Below, one piece after another: positions 33,263 through 39,750 of a DNA stretch of 64,000 nucleotides. The notes beneath the pieces are model-generated. The model was not told the DNA's origin. It did not search any database and saw nothing but the letters and a program-made list of their open reading frames with translations. Each line of letters begins with the position of its first letter. The first letter of the stretch is position 1. The translations under genes were made by a program, and so were the position numbers. Location of the stretch: positions 124,001-188,000 of the forward strand of contig NZ_SOHE01000041.1 in assembly GCF_004403305.1 (NCBI RefSeq). Reading direction: 5' to 3'. This stretch comes from Cryobacterium frigoriphilum. GTDB taxonomy: Bacteria > Actinomycetota > Actinomycetes > Actinomycetales > Microbacteriaceae.

Positions 33263-33268
33263 AGAATA
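33263..33268 (-). promoter_or_regulatory. -10-like TATTCT, six bases before start
   Basis: On the minus strand TATTCT-GGGGAT-ATG precedes tatB. The GGGGAT abuts the start and is unlikely to serve as a ribosome site. Confidence 0.5.
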
Positions 33269-33343
33269 ACCCCCGGCGAGGCCTCCCCTGACCACGGGCT
33301 CGACGGCCCTAGTCTTGACCTAATCATCAACTGGAGTGGCATC

Positions 33344-33976
33344 GTGTCTGACATTGAATTGAACTGGAAATTCTCCGACGACTCTGTCGTGGAATCCGAC
33401 GCCGTAGCGCGCGCACGGCAGCAGTCCCTCGAACTGGGTATCGACGCGATCGCGCCGTCGGTCGGGGCGCAGAGCGCCGTCATCGCCGCCGCGACCGGGG
33501 CACGCAGCATCCTCGAGGTGGGTACCGGCGCGGGAGTCTCGGGCATCTGGCTGCTCACCGGGTCGCCGAGCGCGACCCTGACCTCGATCGATACCGAGAT
33601 CGACCACCAGCAGCACGCGCGGGCAAACTATCTCGACGCGAAGATCCCGGCAAACCGGGTGCGTCTGATCACCGGGCGCGCGGCCGAGGTCCTGCCGCGC
33701 ATGAACGAGAACTCCTACGACATCGTCTTCATCGACGCCGACCCGCAGTCGGTCATCGAGTACGTTGAGCACGGCCTTCGTCTGGCTCGCCCCGGTGGAA
33801 CCGTGCTCGTTGCCCACGCCCTCTGGCGCGGCCGGGTCGCGAACCCCGCCCAGCGCGACGACGTCGCGACCGGCTTCCGTACCCTGCTGACCGAGATCGC
33901 GTCGAGCAACGCCGTGATCAGCGCCCTTTCCCCCGTCGGTGACGGCCTGCTGCAGATCACGAAGCTGCGCGCCTGA
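33344..33976 (+). CDS. O-methyltransferase (class I SAM-dependent)
   Basis: A 210-residue Methyltransf_24/O-MT-3-like enzyme with SAM-binding EVGTGAGVSG (about 54-63), an acidic strand end (SIDTE) and FIDADP (about 130) with the metal-site Asp region typical of catechol-type O-methyltransferases. The substrate is unknown. The GTG start has GGAG seven bases upstream. It is divergent from tatB, as I recall for Rv1220c near Rv1224. A good terminator follows. Confidence 0.9.
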   Translation: MSDIELNWKFSDDSVVESDAVARARQQSLELGIDAIAPSVGAQSAVIAAATGARSILEVGTGAGVSGIWLLTGSPSATLTSIDTEIDHQQHARANYLDAKIPANRVRLITGRAAEVLPRMNENSYDIVFIDADPQSVIEYVEHGLRLARPGGTVLVAHALWRGRVANPAQRDDVATGFRTLLTEIASSNAVISALSPVGDGLLQITKLRA

Positions 33977-33997
33977 CGGCAGCCCAATTGCCAAAAA

Positions 33998-34027
33998 GGA
34001 AGGCCGCCCGGTACGGGGCGGCCTTCC
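33998..34027. terminator. Hairpin between O-methyltransferase and DUF3117 genes
   Basis: A 12-bp stem ggaaggccgccc / gggcggccttcc with a six-base loop, flanked by A and T runs, serves both convergent genes. Confidence 0.88.
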
Positions 34028-34053
34028 TCTTAAAAGCGTGTGTATCTTGATGA

Positions 34054-34230
34054 CTACTTGACGGGGTTAACAACCCCGGCGAGAGCATCGTGGAGTTCCT
34101 TGGCCTCTGCATCGTTCACGGAAACGACGAGTCGGCCTCCACCTTCGAGCGGAACACGCACAATAATGAGGCGCCCCTCTTTTACAGCCTCCATTGGACC
34201 GTCTCCGGTCCGTGGCTTCATGGCCGCCAT
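34054..34230 (-). CDS. DUF3117 small conserved protein
   Basis: A 58-residue actinobacterial protein with the near-invariant start MAAMKPRTGDGPME and VPLEGGGRLVV core. Function unknown. The start was placed at the second possible ATG because AAAGGGG precedes it; the upstream ATG at 34245 would add five residues. It stands alone between two convergent or terminator-bounded units. Confidence 0.92.
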   Translation of the reverse strand: MAAMKPRTGDGPMEAVKEGRLIIVRVPLEGGGRLVVSVNDAEAKELHDALAGVVNPVK

Positions 34231-34313
34231 GAACTCCCCTTTCATCAGTGATTAGTACCATTATCGACCATGTAAGGCCGAGAGGAAAATTGCCCCGCCG
34301 TTCGAGGTCAGAT

Positions 34314-35579
34314 CTACGGTGGCGTCCAGTCCGCGCCGTCTACCCCCCAACAGAGCAACAGCCACCCCCATTGGCCCAGGATGCACAGAACAACCACTCC
34401 GACCCGGTACCAGAGGCTCCGCGGCAACGCGGCCGCACCCAGCAATGGGAACATCGGCATCAGCAGCCGAAACGTGCTCGATTGGGGAAAGAACACCGCG
34501 AGCAGGTAGAGCGCGTAGCTGGCCAGCCACAGGCGCAGGTCCACGCCGAGCCGGCGCACCGCGGGCGTGAACATGCAGAGGGTGAAGGCCAGAATCAGCG
34601 CTACCACCACGAGGATTCCGAGCGGCAGGCCCAGCCACCACACGCCACTTTGGAACCATGCCGTGAACGGAATGAGTTCGACGTAGCCGATATACGGCGC
34701 CCGCCAGGCCAGTTCGGTATCGGTGTAGGCCGTCAGGCTGCCGGTCACCGCCCAGGCCGCGGCCGGCCAGGCCAGTCCCATCACACCGCTGAAGACCGCG
34801 ACGGATGCCGCGAGCATCCGTTGCCGAGGCGGAAAGGCATCTGTCGCCCGCGTGAACCAGCGGTAGCCCACGTGCAGGGCCAGTGCGAGGGCGAAGGCGA
34901 GCCCGCTCGGGCGCGTCAACGACATCACGGCAATGACCGGAAAGAGCAGGGCATAGCGCCGCTCCAGCAGCAACAGCAGTGCCAGGGTCAGAAAGAACAG
35001 GTACATCGATTCGGCGTAGCCGAACTGCAGCATCGGTGAGAGCGGGGCCACGCAGAACAGCACGACGGCGAACCGGGCCGCCGACGCGTCAAGCACCCGG
35101 CTCATCAGCCGGTGGAACAGCAGCGCGGTGCCCAGGCTGAAGGCGACGGATACGAAGACCGCGACCGGTTCCCAGCGCTGGCCGCTGACCTCCATCAGAA
35201 GGCGGGCCAGAACCGGGTAGCCGGGCATGAACGCCCAGGCACTCTCACCGATCTCGCCGGCGTCGGTGAGCGGCAGCACCGTGGGGTAGCCCACGACCGC
35301 GACGATGTTGTACCAGTGGGCATCCCACATGGTCGCAAAATCGGTGTATCGGGGGTTCGCACCGGTCCAGGCGTTGGCACCCTGCACGCTCGCCAGAACC
35401 GAGATGAGTGTCGTCGTGATGACCCGCGAGAGGGCCCAGATCAGCAGCACCTGCGCCCACCAGGGCCGAAGCCAGGCGGGCGCCGCGGCGCGGCGAGTGG
35501 TCACCGAGGCCGGCTCGGCGGGTGCTTGCTGCGCGGCCGAGGCCACCGGGCGGGTTAGTTCGCCGCCGCGGTGAGCCAC
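34314..35579 (-). CDS. PIG-V-like mannosyltransferase, integral membrane
   Basis: Ten or so membrane segments with a first-loop WDAHWY motif, and PLSPMLQFGYAESMYLFF and SLTRPSGL segments, characteristic of the PIG-V/GPI18-like family of polyprenyl-phosphate-mannose-dependent transferases. In actinobacteria such proteins glycosylate envelope lipids or proteins; the acceptor here is unknown. The start overlaps the dapE stop by 25 bases, so it is likely co-transcribed behind dapE. Confidence 0.82.
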   Translation of the reverse strand: MAHRGGELTRPVASAAQQAPAEPASVTTRRAAAPAWLRPWWAQVLLIWALSRVITTTLISVLASVQGANAWTGANPRYTDFATMWDAHWYNIVAVVGYPTVLPLTDAGEIGESAWAFMPGYPVLARLLMEVSGQRWEPVAVFVSVAFSLGTALLFHRLMSRVLDASAARFAVVLFCVAPLSPMLQFGYAESMYLFFLTLALLLLLERRYALLFPVIAVMSLTRPSGLAFALALALHVGYRWFTRATDAFPPRQRMLAASVAVFSGVMGLAWPAAAWAVTGSLTAYTDTELAWRAPYIGYVELIPFTAWFQSGVWWLGLPLGILVVVALILAFTLCMFTPAVRRLGVDLRLWLASYALYLLAVFFPQSSTFRLLMPMFPLLGAAALPRSLWYRVGVVVLCILGQWGWLLLCWGVDGADWTPP

Positions 35580-36649
35580 GACCGCAGGCCGATTTCACAG
35601 TCGGTGATCTGGAAGAGCGCAACCCGTTCGTCGTCGGCGTGTGCCTTGAGCGGGTCGCCGGGGCCGTAGTTGACGGCGGGCATGCCGAGCGCCGAGAACC
35701 GGGCGACATCGGTCCAGCCGTACTTCGGCATGGCGTCGCCGCCGCCGACCGCGGCGAGAAACTGCTGCGCCAGCGGGGCGTCGAGGCCCGGGCGGGCGCC
35801 CTCGGCAAGGTCGACGACCGTCATCTCGTAACCGGGGAACAGCTCGTGCAGGTGAGCGAGGGCTTCGGCGCCGCTGCGGCTCGGGGCGAAACGGTAATTG
35901 ACGTGCACCATGCACTCGTCGGGAATGACGTTACCGGCGATGCCGCCGGTAATGCCCACGGCGTTCAGGCCCTCACGGTAGACGAGGCCCTCGACCTCGA
36001 CCGAGCGCGGCTCGTAGGCGGCGAGAATATTGAGGATCGGTGCGGCCTTGTGGATGGCATTCTCGCCGACCCAGGCGCGCGCGGAGTGCGCCCGCAGTCC
36101 AAAGGTGCGGATCTCGACCCGTAGGTTGCCGTTGCAGCCACCCTCGATGCGGCCGTTGGTCGGTTCGCCGAGAATCGCGAAGTCACCCGCGAACAGGTCG
36201 GGCCGGTTGCGGGCGAGACGACCGAGGCCGTTGAGGTCGTCGGAGACCTCCTCGTGGTCGTACCACATCCAGGTCACGTCGACGACGGGAGCGACGAGTT
36301 CAGCGGCGAGCTTGAGCTGCACGGCAACCCCCGCCTTCATGTCCACTGTTCCACGACCCCAGAGATAGTCGACCTCGTCGAGGGTCTCGAAGCGGGTCGG
36401 CAGGTTGTTGTTGAGCGGCACGGTATCGATATGACCCGCAATGACGACGCGCTGCGCGCGGCCCAGACTCGTGCGGGCGACGATGGTGTCGCCGTCGCGA
36501 ATAATCTCGAGGTGATCGAAACCGGCGAGCGCCGCCACGATCGCGTCGGCGAGTGGGGTTTCATTGCCCGACACCGATTGCAGGTCACACAGCTGTCGGG
36601 TGATCTCGATGACGGACGCGGACAGGTTCAAAGTCAAGGTCTCAGGCAC
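35555..36649 (-). CDS. dapE: Succinyl-diaminopimelate desuccinylase
   Basis: Hydrolyses N-succinyl-LL-DAP to LL-DAP and succinate in lysine/peptidoglycan synthesis. M20 metallopeptidase motifs: GHIDTVP (about 71), GRGTVDMKAG (about 98) and HEEVSDD (about 131, catalytic EE), then a dimerisation domain and a late AHADDE metal ligand. A GTG start with TAGATT exactly six bases upstream. The dapD start is 17 bases away on the other strand. Confidence 0.95.
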   Translation of the reverse strand: MPETLTLNLSASVIEITRQLCDLQSVSGNETPLADAIVAALAGFDHLEIIRDGDTIVARTSLGRAQRVVIAGHIDTVPLNNNLPTRFETLDEVDYLWGRGTVDMKAGVAVQLKLAAELVAPVVDVTWMWYDHEEVSDDLNGLGRLARNRPDLFAGDFAILGEPTNGRIEGGCNGNLRVEIRTFGLRAHSARAWVGENAIHKAAPILNILAAYEPRSVEVEGLVYREGLNAVGITGGIAGNVIPDECMVHVNYRFAPSRSGAEALAHLHELFPGYEMTVVDLAEGARPGLDAPLAQQFLAAVGGGDAMPKYGWTDVARFSALGMPAVNYGPGDPLKAHADDERVALFQITDCEIGLRSWLTAAAN

Positions 36650-36654
36650 TCTAC

Positions 36655-36661
36655 TAATCTA
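36655..36661. promoter_or_regulatory. Shared back-to-back -10 element for dapE and dapD
   Basis: TAATCTA reads as TAATCT for dapD (plus) and TAGATT for dapE (minus), offset by one base. Each hexamer ends six bases before its start codon. The whole space between the two start codons is 17 bases, so both transcripts would be leaderless and both polymerases would compete for one site. Confidence 0.65.
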
Positions 36662-36666
36662 GAGGC

Positions 36667-37668
36667 ATGTCTGCCGTCACGCCGCTCGAGCCCACTGTCC
36701 CCGATTTCGCTCTGTCCACCCCGACCCACGCCTGGGGTTACGGCCTCGCGACCGTCGCCGACGAGGGCACGGTGCTCGACACCTGGTTCCCGCAGCCGCA
36801 CCTCGGCCCCTTGCCGGCGGGGCGCGACCGCTGGCTCGTTCCCGCGGAGCTGGATGCGGCATCCGTCGACGACCCCCGCCGAGCCGTGCACGTCGGCGCC
36901 GTCACCATCGAAATTGAGCTTCAGGCGAAGCCGGCGAGCACCTCGGATGCCTACCTGCGCCTGCACCTGCTGTCCCACCTGCTCGTTCTGCCCAACAGCA
37001 TCAACCTTGACGGTATCTTCGCGCACCTGCCGAACGTCGTCTGGACCAACGCTGGCCCGGTGTTGCCGGCCGACTTCGCCCGCCTGCGGCCGTCGCTGCA
37101 GCGCCACGGCATCTCGGCGACGGGCCTGGATAAGTTTCCGCCGCTGCTCGGCTACGTCATTCCCGAGCGGGTGCGCATCGCGGATGCGTCCCGTGTGCGG
37201 CTGGGCGCGTACCTGTCCCCCGGCACCACCGTCATGCACGAGGGTTTCGTCAACTTCAACGCCGGCACGCTCGGCTCCTCGATGGTCGAGGGCCGCATCT
37301 CGCAGGGCGTCGTGGTCGGTGACGGCGCCGATATCGGTGGCGGAGCATCCATCATGGGCACCCTCTCGGGCGGCGGCACCCAGCGGGTTACGATTGGCGC
37401 CCGCGCGCTACTCGGCGCCAACTCGGGTGTCGGCATCGCGATCGGCGACGACACCGTCGTCGAGGCGGGCCTCTATGTGACGGCCGGCACCAAGGTGATT
37501 GTCGTCGGGGCACCGCGCACCGCCGACGGCGCACCGCAGACCGTGAAGGCCGTCGAGCTGTCCGGGCTGCCGAATCTGCTGTTTCGTCGCAATTCGCTCA
37601 GCGGCGCCGTCGAGGTACTCGAGCGCAGCGGCACCGGCATCGTGCTCAACGAGTCCCTGCACGCCTAA
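36667..37668 (+). CDS. dapD: Tetrahydrodipicolinate N-succinyltransferase, actinobacterial type
   Basis: Transfers succinyl from succinyl-CoA to tetrahydrodipicolinate, the step that commits to the succinylase route of DAP synthesis. The C-terminal two thirds form a left-handed beta helix of hexapeptide repeats (VMHEGFVNFNAGTLGSSMVEG, then IGGGASIMGTLSGGG, GANSGVGIAIGDD). The 333 residues match the Mycobacterium/Corynebacterium type rather than the shorter E. coli enzyme. With dapE and dapC in the window, three steps of one pathway are encoded here. Confidence 0.95.
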   Translation: MSAVTPLEPTVPDFALSTPTHAWGYGLATVADEGTVLDTWFPQPHLGPLPAGRDRWLVPAELDAASVDDPRRAVHVGAVTIEIELQAKPASTSDAYLRLHLLSHLLVLPNSINLDGIFAHLPNVVWTNAGPVLPADFARLRPSLQRHGISATGLDKFPPLLGYVIPERVRIADASRVRLGAYLSPGTTVMHEGFVNFNAGTLGSSMVEGRISQGVVVGDGADIGGGASIMGTLSGGGTQRVTIGARALLGANSGVGIAIGDDTVVEAGLYVTAGTKVIVVGAPRTADGAPQTVKAVELSGLPNLLFRRNSLSGAVEVLERSGTGIVLNESLHA

Positions 37669-37690
37669 ACGCCGAATTTCTCGCGCCGGC

Positions 37691-37810
37691 AGTCTCGCAC
37701 CGGCACAGTCTCGCACCGGCACAGTCTCGCACCGGCACAGTCCCGCACCGGCACAGTCTCGCACCGGCACAGTCCCGCACCGGCACCGTCCCGCACCGGC
37801 ACAGTCTCGC
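37691..37810. repeat. 16-bp tandem repeat between convergent dapD and NMO-like genes, seven units
   Basis: The unit agtctcgcaccggcac occurs seven times with single changes (tctcg/tcccg), plus a partial eighth. No hairpin terminator is visible here; the array occupies most of the intergenic space. The 16-bp period is incompatible with coding. Confidence 0.95.
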
Positions 37811-37848
37811 GAGCGAGCTGACCGAGGGATGAGCGGGCTGACCGGAGA

Positions 37849-39333
37849 TTAGCCCTCGAGGTAGGCCACGGCTTCGGCGGCCGACCAGCCTGCGGGGTGG
37901 GCGGTGAGCAGCGCGGTGACCCCGTCGAGGTCGGTGCCGAGGGTGACCAGCGGGGCCTCCTCGTATCCGTCGCGGCGGGTCTGCCCAAGTCCGACGTTGG
38001 CGGTGAGTGCGTTGCAGAGGCACTTGCGGCCGGCGGCCTGCTCTGCCGAGCCGCCCTTGCGCACGAAGGTCGCGACCGGCTCGGCCGGGCAGCGGTAGCC
38101 GAGCACGCCGGGTGCCCGCTCGTAGGGCACCCGCAGGTAGCCCAGGTCGCAGAGGCGCACACGCTCTTCGTACAGCTCCGGGTCCGACAGGGTTCCGGGC
38201 AGCGTGGCGACCTTGAACGGGAATCCCGTCGACGACGCGAGCGGGTCGGTGCGGATCTGCAGGCCGGAGTTCTCGAGTTCTCCGAGCAACTGCGCGCGCA
38301 GGGTATCGTCGAGGCCGGACTCGGCGGCGAGCGCGAACAGGGTGCCGACCTGTACCCCGGCGGCGCCGAGTGCGAGAGCCTCGGCAACCCGCTCGGGGGT
38401 GCCGTAACCGCCGGCGACCCAGAACGGCAGGCCGACTGCGGCGACCTTGGCCAGGTCGGCGTCGTCCCGCGGGCCGTAGACCGGCTGGCCGTCGTCGTCG
38501 AGGGCGCCGCGTCCGCGCGGCGGTGCGTTGTGCCCGCCGGCCCTCGGGCCTTCGATGACGAAGCCGTCGGGCCGGGTCGACTCTTCGCGGGTCAGGTAGA
38601 CGGCGAGCACGTGAGCGGCGACGATCGCGAGAAACAATGGCCGGTGCAGGGGCGGCAGCCCGCCGCCGGCCGCGTCGGAGCCCATCAGGGCCTCCGGGTC
38701 GAACTCGACGCTGTAGCGAGTCGTGGAGTCCTCGACGTGCAGATCGAGCGCACAGGTCTGGTGCCGCGCCAGCCCGTTCAGCAGGGCCGGAATTTCGGCC
38801 GGGATACCGGCCCCCATCAGCACATAGTCGACGCCGGCGAGCATGGCACCGTAGGCAGCACTCGGTGTGGCCAGCTGCACCTTCTCGAGATAGTTGATGC
38901 CGACGAGGCCGTCGTGGCCCTCTTTGGCGAGCCAAACCTCTGCGAAGTTCGCGACGACCGACAGTTCGAGCGACTTCACGAGCGGATGCTGACTCAGCTT
39001 CGCGATCGGAAGGTACGGAATTCCCGGCGCGCGTCCCCCTTCGCGAAAGTACTTCGTGCGCACTCGCTCGGCGAGCGCCGGCACCGGGAAGTGGTCGAGT
39101 GCGCGGCGCACGTGGCCACCCTCGTCGCCGTCCTGCAGGCGGCGGGCGATGACCGCGTCGAGGGCGGTGCCGCTGACGACACCGAGCTGTCCGCTCTGAG
39201 ACACGGCGCGCGCGAGCTGCCACGAGGACACGGCCACGCCCATGCCGCCCTGAATGATCGTGGGCAGCACTCGTGTCGCGCGCTTATTTTCCGAGTCGCT
39301 CGTCGCGGAGGCGGTCATGTCGAGCAGAGTCAT
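37849..39333 (-). CDS. Nitronate monooxygenase / 2-nitropropane dioxygenase-like flavoprotein
   Basis: An FMN-dependent TIM barrel with QGGMGVAVSSW near the start, a GPRAGGHNAPP flavin/substrate loop (about 264-274) and AGGYGTPERVAEALALGAAGVQVGT (about 307-331, phosphate-binding region). At 494 residues it is longer than typical nitronate monooxygenases (about 320-380) because of an extra C-terminal region with a Cys pair (KCLCNAL). It could oxidise nitronates or act as an enoyl reductase-like protein; the substrate is not deducible. The ATG follows AAAGG by eight bases. Confidence 0.8.
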   Translation of the reverse strand: MTLLDMTASATSDSENKRATRVLPTIIQGGMGVAVSSWQLARAVSQSGQLGVVSGTALDAVIARRLQDGDEGGHVRRALDHFPVPALAERVRTKYFREGGRAPGIPYLPIAKLSQHPLVKSLELSVVANFAEVWLAKEGHDGLVGINYLEKVQLATPSAAYGAMLAGVDYVLMGAGIPAEIPALLNGLARHQTCALDLHVEDSTTRYSVEFDPEALMGSDAAGGGLPPLHRPLFLAIVAAHVLAVYLTREESTRPDGFVIEGPRAGGHNAPPRGRGALDDDGQPVYGPRDDADLAKVAAVGLPFWVAGGYGTPERVAEALALGAAGVQVGTLFALAAESGLDDTLRAQLLGELENSGLQIRTDPLASSTGFPFKVATLPGTLSDPELYEERVRLCDLGYLRVPYERAPGVLGYRCPAEPVATFVRKGGSAEQAAGRKCLCNALTANVGLGQTRRDGYEEAPLVTLGTDLDGVTALLTAHPAGWSAAEAVAYLEG

Positions 39334-39425
39334 CGGGCGAACCTTTCAGCAACGGAAACCACGGCTGTGGGCCTACCCAAAGCGTATTCCCGTACATATT
39401 CCGACTCCGTCATACGTTCTGCCGA

Positions 39426-39593
39426 CGGCGCAGCTCCCGCGCAGCGGCGGGCAGCATCCGTCGCCCGGGAGCTGCGCGGGTCGTGCGCCGCTACGCGGGA
39501 CGTGCGCCACCCGCGCAGCGGCGCACCTCCCGCGCATCGCCCCACGCGCCCCACGCGCCCCAAAGCGCAGCGGCGCAGCTCCCGCGCAGCGGC
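39426..39593. repeat. Duplicated block cggcgcagctcccgcgcagc with inverted copy
   Basis: The 20-base core occurs at 39427 and 39571 in direct orientation. A shortened inverted copy (cccgggagctgcgcggg) at 39464-39480 allows a strong hairpin. The segment between is also repetitive (acgcgccccacgcgcccc). Confidence 0.8.
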
Positions 39594-39685
39594 CTACCGG
39601 CGTTGCCGTGGCTCCGGAACCCTGCATGCTGCTACGTTATTGCCACACGGCCCCATTCATGCCGCTCCGTTCAGCGTGAACATAT

Positions 39686-39731
39686 GCACAGCACAGCACA
39701 ACACCGCACAACACAGCACAGCACAGCACAG
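39686..39731. repeat. Pentanucleotide repeat (gcaca) upstream of the acylase gene
   Basis: About nine units of gcaca, with a few aacac/accgc interruptions, end ten bases before the AGGGAG ribosome site. A length-variable 5-bp repeat at this position could change promoter or leader spacing. Confidence 0.85.
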
Positions 39732-39750
39732 CTCGTCACAAGGGAGTGGC

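Larger units (their letters stand above)
39334..39750. other. Intergenic region with GC-rich duplicated block and pentanucleotide repeat
   Basis: No credible gene is seen in about 417 bases between divergent NMO-like and acylase genes. It holds a duplicated GC-rich block with an inverted partner, and a (gcaca)n tract close to the acylase start. A CATATT/TACGTT-type A/T-rich stretch near 39385-39420 and TACGTTAT near 39633 could hold promoters; neither is convincing. Confidence 0.6.

Noticed and set aside
37691-37810. Possible CRISPR array
   Set aside because: The 16-bp units are directly adjacent with no unique spacers, and no cas gene is near. The same holds for the 19-bp array at 50214-50346.
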